From contig JABZIZ010000009.1 in the NCBI GenBank assembly GCA_015258065.1, positions 1 through 64,000 of the forward strand: a stretch of 64,000 nucleotides of DNA. Direction: 5' to 3'. The position numbers and the translations under genes were made by a program. The notes under the pieces were generated by a model, which worked only from the letters and a program-made list of their open reading frames with translations, was not told the DNA's origin and searched no databases. This DNA comes from Lachnospiraceae bacterium (GTDB lineage: Bacteria; Bacillota; Clostridia; Lachnospirales; Lachnospiraceae). Below, in pieces: positions 16,208 to 25,433 of this stretch. Position 1 is the stretch's first letter. Each line of letters starts with the position of its first letter.

Positions 16208-17638
16208 TTAAATGGTTCCATGTTTTTTGGACGGTTCCTCTTCGCACTTGCTGTATAAGATCTCAAATGCACCGATGAGATACTTCCTGACTTCACTCGG
16301 ATCAATCATATCATCCACATAACCCCTTCCTGCTGCAGAAGATGCATTGTTCTGAAGTTCTGCATATTTCTGTCTGATGGAAAGTGTTTCAGCGGACGAT
16401 TTCCCATCCGAAAGGATTTTGGCTGCAAAATCCGCATCCATCACGCCAATCTCCGTATCTGTCAGGCAAAACGTAAGATCTGCGCCGATGGCCCTGGAAT
16501 TCATAATGACATAGGGGGAACCATACGCCTTTTGCGTAATGACATTTACTTTCGGTACCGTTGCACTGGCAAAAGCAGAAACCAGTGCGGCTGCATTTTC
16601 GGATAACCTGCGTTCCTCACACACCGTTGCCGCAAATCCTTCGGTATTGGTCAGGGTAAGCACCGGGATATCAAACGCATCACAGAACCAAACAAACCTG
16701 GCTGCCTTTTTACAACCACGCTCCGTGAGGGCGGCATCAAACTTCTGTAACGGTTTCCCGTCTTCTCCTATCCATTCAATACGATTGGCAACCGCACCAA
16801 TGACCTGACCGTTCAGACGCAAAAAGCCGGTCACCATTTCTTTTGCAAAAGACTTACCGGTTTCATAAAAATTGCCATCATCTGCAAGATCAAACAAGGC
16901 AAGCGCCGGATCGGTAAGCTCTGCACTCATGTTGTCCGTCAGGCGGTTTAAATCATCCTCACATTCTCTATCTGCATCCTCTTCCTCAAAATTGGAGGGT
17001 AAAAAGCCAACCAGTTCCCTGATTTCCGCAAAAATTTCATCGATACTACAGACAACCGCCACGTTTCCCGTCTTTTCCCCCTGAAAAGCGGCTTCTGCCG
17101 TATCACACTTTTCCTTATAATTGTCCTTCAGGGTGTCCGGTTCATTTACAAACAGCCGTCCCTTTTCTTTTTCCAGAAAAGTAAAATCGGCCAGAGAAGA
17201 CAGAATGCTCATCCCCCCTCCACACGGACCAAAGACCGCACAAATCTGCGGAATGACCCCGGAAGCTCTCACCTGCTGCTTGTAAATTTCACCCAGTGCA
17301 TTTAAGGCATCCGTCGACTCCTGCAAACGAATTCCTGAGGAATCCAACATCCCGACCACAGGGGAACCGGTCTTTTGCGCCAGCTGATACAGATTTACAA
17401 TTTTCTTTGCATGCATCTCCCCCACAGAACCGTTTAAGACAGAAGCGTCCTGGCTATATACATAAACAGGCCTGCCTTCTATCAAGCCATAGCCGGTAAT
17501 GACACCGTCGGAAGGGGCCTCTGTCGGCTTCAAACTGAAATCCGTGCTCCTGGCTCTTACCCTGGCACCGATTTCCACGAAGCTGTTTTCATCGAGTAGA
17601 GATTCAATCCTCTCTCTCGCACTTAAAGAACTGCTCAT
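16208..17638 (-). CDS. CoA-type carboxyltransferase (MmdA / PccB / transcarboxylase 12S family)
   Basis: A 476-residue crotonase-fold carboxyltransferase that exchanges CO2 between an acyl-CoA and biotin. Two oxyanion-hole segments are visible: AVFGPCGGGMSILSSLADF in the N half, and QKAYGSPYVIMNSRAIGADL in the C half, with TNTEGFAATV between. Length is slightly short of MmdA (about 510). The start has CACGGAGGTAAT just upstream, and the frame is open to 17686. It is the first gene of the set. MmdA would make the system a methylmalonyl-CoA decarboxylase; malonyl-CoA or glutaconyl-CoA are alternatives that motifs cannot separate. Confidence 0.88.
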   Translation of the reverse strand: MSSSLSARERIESLLDENSFVEIGARVRARSTDFSLKPTEAPSDGVITGYGLIEGRPVYVYSQDASVLNGSVGEMHAKKIVNLYQLAQKTGSPVVGMLDSSGIRLQESTDALNALGEIYKQQVRASGVIPQICAVFGPCGGGMSILSSLADFTFLEKEKGRLFVNEPDTLKDNYKEKCDTAEAAFQGEKTGNVAVVCSIDEIFAEIRELVGFLPSNFEEEDADRECEDDLNRLTDNMSAELTDPALALFDLADDGNFYETGKSFAKEMVTGFLRLNGQVIGAVANRIEWIGEDGKPLQKFDAALTERGCKKAARFVWFCDAFDIPVLTLTNTEGFAATVCEERRLSENAAALVSAFASATVPKVNVITQKAYGSPYVIMNSRAIGADLTFCLTDTEIGVMDADFAAKILSDGKSSAETLSIRQKYAELQNNASSAAGRGYVDDMIDPSEVRKYLIGAFEILYSKCEEEPSKKHGTI

Positions 17639-17693
17639 GGTATTACCTCCGTGAAAATTTATAGAAATGAGAATGCTGTAAGCCAATCAAAAC

Positions 17694-17721
17694 AGCGTAC
17701 CCGTCAAAAGACAGATACGCT
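17694..17721. repeat. 12-bp inverted repeat at the start of the carboxylase operon
   Basis: AGCGTACCCGTC and GACAGATACGCT pair over 12 positions (with G-U pairs on the minus transcript) around an AAAA/TTTT loop. It lies 64 bases past the scpB stop and overlaps the expected start site of the carboxylase promoter. It could be the scpB terminator, although its T-run is only GTTTTG, or an operator. Confidence 0.5.
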
Positions 17722-17724
17722 TTT

Positions 17725-17733
17725 AGTATAACA
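17725..17733 (-). promoter_or_regulatory. Extended -10 promoter for the carboxylase operon
   Basis: TGTTATACT on the minus strand is an extended -10 (TGn plus TATACT). No good -35 is seen at 17 bases; the upstream DNA is T-rich. It is about 90 bases before the first gene of the five-gene set. Confidence 0.4.
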
Positions 17734-17784
17734 TATTTTGTAAAAAATAAACGAAGTCTTAATGATCGCACCATGAGCGGATTT

Positions 17785-18354
17785 TCAAATATCCAGCTTT
17801 ACATTGACCTCATTTTCCGCCTCTTTTTTGAACTCTTCCACCTGTACCGCATCCAGAGAGGGTAACTCTTCCAGAGAGCGAACGCCAAAGGCTCGCAAAA
17901 ATTCTTCTGTGGTTCCAAACAAGAGAGGTCTTCCCGGTGCATCCATTCTGCCGATATCCGTCACAAACCCGTATTCCACCAGGCGACTTACGGCATGATC
18001 GGAATTGACTCCACGGATCCGTTCAATTTCCAACCTTGTAATCGGCTGTTTGTAGGCAATGATGGAAAGAGTCTCCAGCAGTGCGTCGGTCAAAACGGCC
18101 TTTTTCGGTGTCTTCGCCACCTGAATCAGATATTCATACCACTCTTTTTTGGTACAAAGTTGAACGGAATCCTCCAACTCAATGAGCGAAATCCCGCTGT
18201 CGGGCTTTGCATATTTTTCTCTCAGGTAACGCAACTGCTCCCGCAACTCTTTCGGAGACTCATCCAGCACATTCATCAGTGTATTCAATTCTACCGCGTT
18301 TCCCATCGTAAAAAGAATGGCTTCTATAATCGCTGCACTTTTATCCAGTTCCAT
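17785..18354 (-). CDS. scpB: Segregation and condensation protein B
   Basis: ScpB is the kite subunit of the SMC-ScpAB complex that organises and separates bacterial chromosomes. The 189-residue protein has the two winged-helix domains typical of ScpB, with IEAILFTMGNAVEL near the N-terminus and ETLSIIAYKQPITRLEIERIRGV in the second domain, the family's best-conserved segment. Its ATG shares a base with the scpA stop (TAATG), so the two are translationally coupled. Length is normal. Confidence 0.95.
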   Translation of the reverse strand: MELDKSAAIIEAILFTMGNAVELNTLMNVLDESPKELREQLRYLREKYAKPDSGISLIELEDSVQLCTKKEWYEYLIQVAKTPKKAVLTDALLETLSIIAYKQPITRLEIERIRGVNSDHAVSRLVEYGFVTDIGRMDAPGRPLLFGTTEEFLRAFGVRSLEELPSLDAVQVEEFKKEAENEVNVKLDI

Positions 18355-19103
18355 TACGCTACATCCTTCGCTCGAATCTTGATTTCGCCGAAAGCATCGG
18401 CTTGTTCAATTTCAATTTCACCCAGCTTCATTTCTTCCAGAACCACCAGAAAGGTTACGATAATCTCTGTTTTGGAATGCTGCCTTTCCAGCAGTTGACG
18501 AAAACTGAAGGAAGGGTGTTCCCTGATGTATGCACGGATATATAGCGTTTTCTGGTCCAGATCGATCTCCTCTCTTTCTATTTTTCCAAAGCCGGATCGA
18601 ATCGGGTCCACCTTATCCTGCTGACGCTTGAGCACCTGTCTGAAAATCTCATTGAGCGTGGCTAGATTCCGGTCTCCTATCAATTCCTGAAGATCCACCG
18701 GTTCTTCGTATTTTTCAACCTCCGGCGGGATATTTTTACTCCGATACAATCTGAAATCCGCCCCCCGTTGCATATCCTTCAGTTCATAAGACATGTATTT
18801 ATACATCTTATACTGCAATAGTTGTTCTACCAACTCCTGCCTGGGATCCTCCTCCTCGCCGTCCTCATTGACCGCTTTTGGTAAAAGCATCTTGGACTTA
18901 ATGCTCAGAAGGGTCGCCGCCATGACCAGGAATTCACTGGTAATATCCATGTCTCTCTGCTGCATCCGCCGAATGTACTCCAAGTATTGATCTGTCACGA
19001 TCGTAATCGGGATGTCATAGATATCAATTTTATTTCGGTCAATCAGGGCAAGCAAAAGATCCAGAGGACCTTCAAATACTTCCAAAGTGACTTCGAGAGC
19101 CAT
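18354..19103 (-). CDS. scpA: Segregation and condensation protein A
   Basis: ScpA is the kleisin that bridges the SMC heads. The 249-residue protein begins LEVTLEVFEGPLDLLLALI, followed by KIDIYDIPITIVTDQYLEYI, both hallmark ScpA sequence, and ends with a winged-helix segment. GAGGAGTTGTTAT precedes the ATG at 19103, so this is preferred to the upstream codon at 19118. A 7-bp hairpin with a GGGA loop (19121-19138) lies just ahead of the binding site, where it could influence initiation. Confidence 0.95.
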   Translation of the reverse strand: MALEVTLEVFEGPLDLLLALIDRNKIDIYDIPITIVTDQYLEYIRRMQQRDMDITSEFLVMAATLLSIKSKMLLPKAVNEDGEEEDPRQELVEQLLQYKMYKYMSYELKDMQRGADFRLYRSKNIPPEVEKYEEPVDLQELIGDRNLATLNEIFRQVLKRQQDKVDPIRSGFGKIEREEIDLDQKTLYIRAYIREHPSFSFRQLLERQHSKTEIIVTFLVVLEEMKLGEIEIEQADAFGEIKIRAKDVA

Positions 19104-19221
19104 ATAACAACTCCTCATACCACCGCATCCCTGCGGTGCTGAACATTCGTCGTTTTTAAATGAAAATCCATTTTCCGATATAAAAACTCCTCGTAATGCC
19201 GTGCAGGTGCAATACTTACAT

Positions 19222-20121
19222 TTATTTCCGATCTGCTGCGGGGTGGAGATGGATCACCACTAGTTCTCCCGGATTAAAGAGCCGAACCGGAAGGGTATGT
19301 GTCCCCAAGCCGCGCCCCAGAATCATGGTGGAGCCTAAGTCCCCACAAGAGGCTGAATCGATGTGGTACTTTCCTCCGTCGTATTTTGGGAAGAGACGAA
19401 AAGAAGGAGAAATCACACCACCGAAGAAGGGAAGTTTCACGATGCCGCCATGCACATGCCCCGATACCACAAGATCAGCCCCCCAGGCCGCGTAAACCGG
19501 AAAGTAGGCCGGATTATGGGCAATCAGAATTCGAAAGGCATCGTTGACCGGTTCTCCCAGGACTTCATGCAAATATTGGATTGGCAGTTCTCTTCTCGAG
19601 AATCGCTTGAAAAAAGAATCATCCAGATCCAGCCCATACAGATACACCTTCTTGTTTCCATGTAACGGAAAATAGGAAGATGCATTATTCAAAATACAAA
19701 CACCTGCCCCCTTCAACTCATCCAGATACCTCTCGCATCCTTCTGCAAAATCCGTCCGCATCAAAAGACGGTGCTCATGGTTGCCATTTGCCGCATAAAC
19801 CGGAAATTCCCCTGCCAGTGCAGACAGGAAGGCAGACCCTGTGTCATACGTCTGTCTACTCAGATGATGATAGGATGTAATGATATCTCCGGCACTGAGA
19901 ATCAAATCCGGATGAATTGTTCTGATCGCTGAAAGAAGCGCTTGATTCCCAGCGCCATAATCTTGTCCATGCAAATCAGAAACAAGAACGATGGTAAGCT
20001 CCTCCTGCAACTTAGACGAAGGCAAATGATAAGTTCGAATCACAAAATGATGGGTATCATGGTAGATCTGTATACATAGAAACAGACCAAGAAGAAGGAT
20101 GATGGATAAAATTGGAATCAT
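19222..20121 (-). CDS. Membrane-anchored metallophosphoesterase (YkuE-like)
   Basis: A 299-residue calcineurin-like phosphoesterase. Residues 1-19 are a hydrophobic anchor or uncleaved signal. The five metal-binding motifs are seen in order: VSDLHGQD, SAGDIITS, ANGNHEH, IAHNPAYF and VSGHVHGG, so the di-metal site is intact and probably faces outward. The substrate is unknown; relatives act on nucleotides, UDP-sugar lipids or other phosphoesters. It begins immediately after the rpsU terminator, so its expression may depend on read-through or on an unseen promoter. Confidence 0.87.
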   Translation of the reverse strand: MIPILSIILLLGLFLCIQIYHDTHHFVIRTYHLPSSKLQEELTIVLVSDLHGQDYGAGNQALLSAIRTIHPDLILSAGDIITSYHHLSRQTYDTGSAFLSALAGEFPVYAANGNHEHRLLMRTDFAEGCERYLDELKGAGVCILNNASSYFPLHGNKKVYLYGLDLDDSFFKRFSRRELPIQYLHEVLGEPVNDAFRILIAHNPAYFPVYAAWGADLVVSGHVHGGIVKLPFFGGVISPSFRLFPKYDGGKYHIDSASCGDLGSTMILGRGLGTHTLPVRLFNPGELVVIHLHPAADRK

Positions 20122-20132
20122 GTTTCCTCATG

Positions 20133-20171
20133 TAAAAAAGAAGCCCCTGATCTATAAAATAAACCAGGGGC
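20133..20171 (-). terminator. Rho-independent terminator after rpsU
   Basis: GCCCCTG and CAGGGGC form a strong stem (extendable with A-T and G-U pairs), followed on the minus strand by TTCTTTTTT. It lies 8 bases past the rpsU stop. Confidence 0.88.
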
Positions 20172-20179
20172 CATTTGTA

Positions 20180-20356
20180 TCAGTTGTGTTTCCTTTTTCT
20201 GGCAGCTTCCGACTTCTTCTTGCGCTTCACACTCGGCTTTTCGTAATGTTCTCTCTTACGAATCTCCTGCTGAATGCCAGCCTTTGCACAGCTTCTCTTG
20301 AAACGACGCAATGCGCTGTCCAGAGTTTCATTTTCCTTGACAATAACAGATGACAT
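20180..20356 (-). CDS. rpsU: 30S ribosomal protein S21
   Basis: S21 is a small basic protein of the 30S subunit involved in initiation. The 58-residue sequence MSSVIVKENETLDSALRRFK and its Lys/Arg-rich tail (RKKKSEAARKRKHN) are diagnostic. The frame extends to 20395 but the ATG at 20356 has GGGAGGGTGGAAG upstream and gives the exact family N-terminus. It appears monocistronic, with a strong promoter upstream and a terminator directly after. Confidence 0.97.
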   Translation of the reverse strand: MSSVIVKENETLDSALRRFKRSCAKAGIQQEIRKREHYEKPSVKRKKKSEAARKRKHN

Positions 20357-20445
20357 GCTCTCTTCCACCCTCCCTTCAGTCCCGTCCAGAATCAAAATCT
20401 ATGACTGATTGGGTTATTTGTTGCTCATAAATGCGCAACACAGAT

Positions 20446-20473
20446 ATTATATCATAATTCCTGTCTGCGTCAA
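20446..20473 (-). promoter_or_regulatory. Strong sigma-A promoter for rpsU
   Basis: TTGACG (20468-20473), 16-base spacer and TATAAT (20446-20451), with TGA directly before the -10 (extended -10). The leader is about 85 bases. This is one of the best promoters in the window, as expected for a ribosomal protein. Confidence 0.8.
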
Positions 20474-20515
20474 GTGAAAATCCTCCCAAATAGCATACCC
20501 GGAATGAGGTGTCTC

Positions 20516-21082
20516 CTAGTTCTTCTCCGATTCATCTGCTTCTGTCTGATCACAGCCGCAAACTTCGCAGGCACCTGCCTGATCTGTCGTACAGGCATCT
20601 GCAACTTCTTCATTCGCGACCTTCGCCCCGCAACCGGGGCAAAACTGTGCACCCTCTTCCAATTCCTGTCCGCAATTTTGGCAGTGACTTACCCCTTCCT
20701 TCTCTTCCGTCTTGGGCGCTACGATTTCCGGTAGTTTGGCACCGCATTTCGGGCAGAATGCCGCATCATTTGCGATTTCTGTTCCGCAGTTTTCGCAGGT
20801 ACGCACCTTCTTAATTGCTCTTAACTGTTCCTTTAATTCCGCAACCTTTGCCATGGAAGACTTCAGTGCTTCCACCGTATCTTTATACATATCTTCCGGT
20901 GCATCCTGATGCTGATCAAAATAGATTTTTCCCAGTTGCGTGAAGAGATTCCCCTGGTTCCTCTCCTCCTCCGCAACGGCACTGTTCAGCTTTGTAATAT
21001 CAGAAAATTCTTTTGTTTTCTGCATTGCAGTGCTTCCGACATCTGAGAGTTTTTTCCCCAGTTCGTTAAAAAAATTAGCCAT
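20516..21082 (-). CDS. Double zinc-ribbon protein of unknown function
   Basis: A 188-residue protein. Residues 1-90 are helical (FFNELGKKLSDVGSTAMQKT...), and two zinc ribbons follow: CENCGTE...CPKCGAK and CQNCGQE...CPGCGAK. A Cys-containing acidic tail ends the protein (CEVCGCDQTE). Such zinc-ribbon/helical proteins are common in Clostridia without known function. The ATG has GAAGGAGAGGG upstream. It lies between alaS and rpsU, and no shared function with them is evident. Confidence 0.85.
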   Translation of the reverse strand: MANFFNELGKKLSDVGSTAMQKTKEFSDITKLNSAVAEEERNQGNLFTQLGKIYFDQHQDAPEDMYKDTVEALKSSMAKVAELKEQLRAIKKVRTCENCGTEIANDAAFCPKCGAKLPEIVAPKTEEKEGVSHCQNCGQELEEGAQFCPGCGAKVANEEVADACTTDQAGACEVCGCDQTEADESEKN

Positions 21083-21226
21083 TTTCCCTCTCCTTCTGCC
21101 ATGAATGCATGGCGTGTACCTTTGATCTCACTCCTCCATTATTCACTACTCACTGCGCACACAATCCACACAGCGAAGGACTCTTTAAAATCCCTTCCGA
21201 AATTGAATGCACAGAAGAAGCCGAAT

Positions 21227-23911
21227 CTATTCGTGGATTAACTGGGCAGACAGCGCAGCTTCCGCTTCCTTTAGGGCGTCCGCAATACCGGATGGATTCT
21301 TCCCTCCTGCCTGTGCCATATCGGGACGGCCGCCACCTCCTCCGCCAATCTTCGGTGCGATTTGTTTGACCAGATTGCCCGCATGCGCACCTTTCTTCAC
21401 GGCTTCTGCGTCTGCCATCACGACCAGCTGTGCCTTATCCCCATTGTCGGAAACCAGAACAATCACCGCATTCTTTTCCTTCTGCTTCATGGTGTCGCAC
21501 AGATCACGCAGACCGTTCATATCCACTCCCTTTAGAGAAGCGGCAATCAGTTTGGTCCCGTTCACATCCTTTGCCGTTTCGGACAGATCTCCTAAAGATT
21601 TCTGCGCTTCTTTTCTCTTAAGGGATTCGTTTTCCGATTGCAGCTTTTTCAACTGCTCCTGTAAATGTGCGATCTTATCTGTAAGTTCTGCAGGGGAAGC
21701 CTTGAGTTTTTCGGCAGCCTTCTGCATCTCCTGTTCGATTTTTGTAAAATAAGATTGCACATTTCTTCCGGTCAGCGCCTCAATTCTGCGCACTCCCGCT
21801 GCAATTCCGCTTTCGGAAACAATCTTAAAGGAACCGATTTCAACCGTATTTTTTACATGAGTTCCGCCGCAAAGTTCCGTTGAGAAATCTCCCATCGTCA
21901 CCACACGAACCTCGTCTCCGTATTTTTCACCAAAAAGAGCCATTGCACCGCTCTTTCTGGCGTCCTCCAGTGACATGATTTTGGTGCCAACCGGCAGCTC
22001 TTCCTGAATCTTCTCGTTAACCAGGTCTTCCACCTCTTTCAGCTCCTGAGGAGTCATTGCCTGAAAATGAGAAAAATCAAAGCGGGTTCTGTAAGCATCC
22101 TGATAGGAGCCTGCCTGCTCCACGTGAGTGCCGAGGACTTCCCTAAGCGCCTTCTGCAAGAGATGCGTAGCGGAATGGTTCCGGCAGATGTCCTTTCTGT
22201 TCTTCTCATCTACCACCAGTTCTACCTGCTCTCCTAAGGTGAACATTCCCCTCGTCACCTGGCCGATATGCGCAATTTTATTGCCCGCTACATGAAGGGT
22301 ATCCCTTACTTCGAAGCTACCATTCTTCGATTCAATGGTCCCCTTATCACCGATCTGGCCGCCCATAGTCGCATAAAACGGGGTTTCTTCCGTAATGATT
22401 GCCCCCGTCATGCCATCGGTCAGTGCATCCACAAGCGCATTCTCACCGTCTTCCCCCTCGGAGACCAGATGAACCAGTGCAATTGACCTGGATTTCGCTT
22501 GAAATGTATCATAACCGACAAAAACGGACTGCAATTTCGGGTCAATTTCTTCATAGATCGTCGCATCCGCCCCCATGTAATTGGTGGTCTTCCGACTGTT
22601 TCTGGCTGTTTCCCTCTGCTTTTTCATTGCGGCTTCAAAGCCGTCTTCATCGATGGAATATCCTCTCTCTTCCAAAATTTCCTTGGTGGAGTCCACAGGA
22701 AAGCCGTAGGTATCGTACAGACGAAAAGCATTTTCCCCGGATAGCATTTTCCCTCCGGAGGCCTCCAACTCTTTTTCCATGGAAGCGAGAATCTCTAAGC
22801 CCTGCTCATAAGTCTTGTCAAACTTTTCTTCTTCCTGTTGGATGACATTCAGAATAAAATCCTTCTTTTCGATCAGCTCCGGGTAGCCGTCCTTCGATTC
22901 CTCGATAACGGTGCTCGCTAATTCCGGAAGGAAGGATCCCTTGATATTCAATTTCCTTCCATGTCTCACTGCACGCCTGATCAATCTTCGAAGCACATAG
23001 CCTCTCCCCTCATTGGAGGGCATGATCCCATCAGAAATCATGAAAGTGGTGGAGCGGATATGATCCACTACAATTCGCACAGAGATGTCACTTTCCTTCG
23101 TATTCTCCGCCTCATACGAAATACCGCCGGCCAGCTTGCAAACATGGTCTCGCAGCATTTTAATCGTATCCACATCAAAGATCGAACCGACATCCTGCAC
23201 CACGACTGCCAGGCGTTCCAGTCCCATGCCGGTATCGATGTTCTTTTGGACCAACTCCGTATAATGGCCATGTCCATCATTGTTAAACTGGGAAAAAACG
23301 TTGTTCCATACTTCCATGAAACGGTCGCCTTCCCCGCCCATCACATCTTCCGGACCGTTGCCAAACTTTTCCCCGCGGTCATAATAGATTTCGGAACAGG
23401 GTCCGCAGGGGCCGGAACCGTGCTCCCAGAAATTATCCGCCTTTCCGAATTTGTAGATTCGCTCAGGAGCGATGCCGATCTCGTCCCTCCAAATGGCAAA
23501 GGCCTCCTCGTCCTCCGTATAGACCGACGGATAGAGCCGATTCGGATCCAGCCCGACCACCTCTGTCAGAAACTCCCAGCTCCAATGAATGGCCTCCCGC
23601 TTAAAATAATCTCCGAAAGAAAAATTTCCGAGCATCTCAAAAAAGGTGCCATGGCGAGCCGTCTTTCCGACATTTTCCAAATCTCCTGTACGGATACATT
23701 TTTGGCAAGTGGTCACTCTGCGCCTTGGAGGAATTTCCTGGCCTGTAAAATAGGGCTTTAAGGGAGCCATTCCTGAATTAATGATCAAAAGAGAATTGTC
23801 ATTATGCGGCACCAGCGAAAAGCTCTTCATGACGAGATGTCCCTTACTCTCGAAGAACTTTAAAAACATTGATCTCAGTTCATTTACACCATATTTCTTC
23901 ACTTCACTCAC
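21227..23911 (-). CDS. alaS: Alanyl-tRNA synthetase
   Basis: AlaRS charges tRNA-Ala and edits mischarged Ser and Gly. The 894-residue protein contains the class II core (MSEVKKYGVNELRSMFLKFF, GKTARHGTFFEMLGNFSFGDYFK, GMGLERL), the editing domain with the zinc ligands (HSATHLLQKALREVLG; ELCGGTHV), and a C-terminal coiled coil plus DHH-associated domain with the glycine run KIGGGGGGRPDMAQAGG. The start is a GTG with GGAGGATGATGG upstream. It lies 40 bases downstream of glyS and is likely co-transcribed with it. No T-box leader was found for this pair. Confidence 0.97.
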   Translation of the reverse strand: MSEVKKYGVNELRSMFLKFFESKGHLVMKSFSLVPHNDNSLLIINSGMAPLKPYFTGQEIPPRRRVTTCQKCIRTGDLENVGKTARHGTFFEMLGNFSFGDYFKREAIHWSWEFLTEVVGLDPNRLYPSVYTEDEEAFAIWRDEIGIAPERIYKFGKADNFWEHGSGPCGPCSEIYYDRGEKFGNGPEDVMGGEGDRFMEVWNNVFSQFNNDGHGHYTELVQKNIDTGMGLERLAVVVQDVGSIFDVDTIKMLRDHVCKLAGGISYEAENTKESDISVRIVVDHIRSTTFMISDGIMPSNEGRGYVLRRLIRRAVRHGRKLNIKGSFLPELASTVIEESKDGYPELIEKKDFILNVIQQEEEKFDKTYEQGLEILASMEKELEASGGKMLSGENAFRLYDTYGFPVDSTKEILEERGYSIDEDGFEAAMKKQRETARNSRKTTNYMGADATIYEEIDPKLQSVFVGYDTFQAKSRSIALVHLVSEGEDGENALVDALTDGMTGAIITEETPFYATMGGQIGDKGTIESKNGSFEVRDTLHVAGNKIAHIGQVTRGMFTLGEQVELVVDEKNRKDICRNHSATHLLQKALREVLGTHVEQAGSYQDAYRTRFDFSHFQAMTPQELKEVEDLVNEKIQEELPVGTKIMSLEDARKSGAMALFGEKYGDEVRVVTMGDFSTELCGGTHVKNTVEIGSFKIVSESGIAAGVRRIEALTGRNVQSYFTKIEQEMQKAAEKLKASPAELTDKIAHLQEQLKKLQSENESLKRKEAQKSLGDLSETAKDVNGTKLIAASLKGVDMNGLRDLCDTMKQKEKNAVIVLVSDNGDKAQLVVMADAEAVKKGAHAGNLVKQIAPKIGGGGGGRPDMAQAGGKNPSGIADALKEAEAALSAQLIHE

Positions 23912-23951
23912 CCATCATCCTCCAAAGGCTCAGCTTCCTTAAATTCTTTCC

Positions 23952-25349
23952 TTAGAATGCCAATTTATCCTTAAGGTAATCCGCCAATCTATTGATCGCC
24001 ACTCTTTCCTGATTCATCGAATCGCGCTCTCTCACCGTGACCATCTGATCGTTTTCCGAATCAAAATCATAGGTGATGCAATACGGCGTACCGATCTCAT
24101 CCTGTCTACGATAACGTTTTCCGATGTTGCCACGGTCATCATAATCACACATCCAGTTTTTAGAAAGTTCTTCATACACCTTCTGTGCGGACTCCGACAA
24201 CTTCTTGGAAAGGGGAAGAATGGCTGCCTTGATTGGGGCTAGCGCCGGATGGAAGTGTAAGACAGTTCTCATGTCTCCCCCTTCCAGTTCTTCCTCGTCA
24301 TAAGCACCACAAAGGAAGGCCAGAACCACCCTGTCCGCACCCAGAGACGGCTCTACTACATAAGGAATATAGCGTTCCCCCGTTTCATCATCGAAATAAG
24401 TGAGATCTTCACCGGAGGTTTCCTGATGTCTTCCAAGGTCATAGTTCGTGCGGTCCGCAATCCCCCAAAGCTCACCCCAACCGAACGGAAAGAGGAATTC
24501 AATATCTGTCGTCGCCTTGGAATAAAAAGAAAGCTCTTCCTTATCATGATCCCGCAGCCGCATCTCTTCCTCTTTCATCCCAAGAGACTTTAGCCAGTTC
24601 ACACAGGTACTTCTCCAATAGTCAAACCACTCCAGATCCGTATCCGGCTTGCAGAAAAATTCCAACTCCATCTGCTCGAATTCTCTGGTACGGAACGTGA
24701 AATTTCCCGGTGTAATTTCATTCCGGAAAGACTTTCCGATCTGTGCGATCCCAAATGGTAGCTTCTTTCTGGTCGTTCTCTGCACATTCTTGAAATTGAC
24801 AAAGATTCCCTGTGCGGTTTCCGGACGAAGATACACCGTATTTTTGGCATCTTCGGTCACTCCCTGAAACGTTTTAAACATCAGATTAAACTGGCGAATA
24901 TCGGTGAAATTCCGTTTTCCACAGCTGGGACAAGGAATCTGATTGTCCTCTATAAACTGCTTCATCTGACTTTGGCTCCAACCGTCTACGGAAGACTCCA
25001 GTGTGATTCCCTTTTCCGCCGCAAAATCTTCGATGAGTTTGTCTGCGCGAAATCTTTCATGACATTCTCTGCAGTCCATGAGCGGATCCGAGAAGCCGGA
25101 CAGATGCCCGCTGGCCACCCAGGTCTGTGGATTCATTAAAATGGCACAATCCACACCCACATTATAGGGGCTTTCCTGTACAAACTTCTTCCACCAGGCC
25201 TTTTTGACATTGTTCTTCAGTTCCACGCCCAAACTTCCGTAATCCCAGGTATTGGCCAAACCACCATAGATTTCAGACCCCGGAAAAACAAAGCCTCTGT
25301 TCTTTGCTAGTGCGATAATCTTATCCATTGTCTTATCCTGTGAACGCAT
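23952..25349 (-). CDS. glyS: Glycyl-tRNA synthetase, single-chain type
   Basis: GlyRS of the homodimeric alpha2 type (as in archaea, eukaryotes and many Gram-positives), not the bacterial alpha2beta2 form. The 465-residue protein has FPGSEIYGGLANTWDYGSLG (motif 1 region), FRTREFEQMELEFF, a zinc-binding CRECHERF...CPSCGKRN insertion, and the C-terminal anticodon-binding domain (RRQDEIGTPYCITYDFDS). The frame is open to 25409. The ATG at 25349 has GGGAGGGTAAA upstream and gives the family N-terminus, so it is preferred. Confidence 0.96.
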   Translation of the reverse strand: MRSQDKTMDKIIALAKNRGFVFPGSEIYGGLANTWDYGSLGVELKNNVKKAWWKKFVQESPYNVGVDCAILMNPQTWVASGHLSGFSDPLMDCRECHERFRADKLIEDFAAEKGITLESSVDGWSQSQMKQFIEDNQIPCPSCGKRNFTDIRQFNLMFKTFQGVTEDAKNTVYLRPETAQGIFVNFKNVQRTTRKKLPFGIAQIGKSFRNEITPGNFTFRTREFEQMELEFFCKPDTDLEWFDYWRSTCVNWLKSLGMKEEEMRLRDHDKEELSFYSKATTDIEFLFPFGWGELWGIADRTNYDLGRHQETSGEDLTYFDDETGERYIPYVVEPSLGADRVVLAFLCGAYDEEELEGGDMRTVLHFHPALAPIKAAILPLSKKLSESAQKVYEELSKNWMCDYDDRGNIGKRYRRQDEIGTPYCITYDFDSENDQMVTVRERDSMNQERVAINRLADYLKDKLAF

Positions 25350-25433
25350 TTTACCCTCCCATCTCTTGCTGACTTTCGTGCGGCTTCCGGATACCACTCC
25401 GCCCGCCAACGGTCCCTGTCTGTCTTTCTGATC

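Noticed and set aside
22961..23761. A 266-residue open frame on plus, opposite alaS
   Set aside because: It is wholly antisense to the well-identified alaS gene, with no ribosome binding site or protein-like motif.
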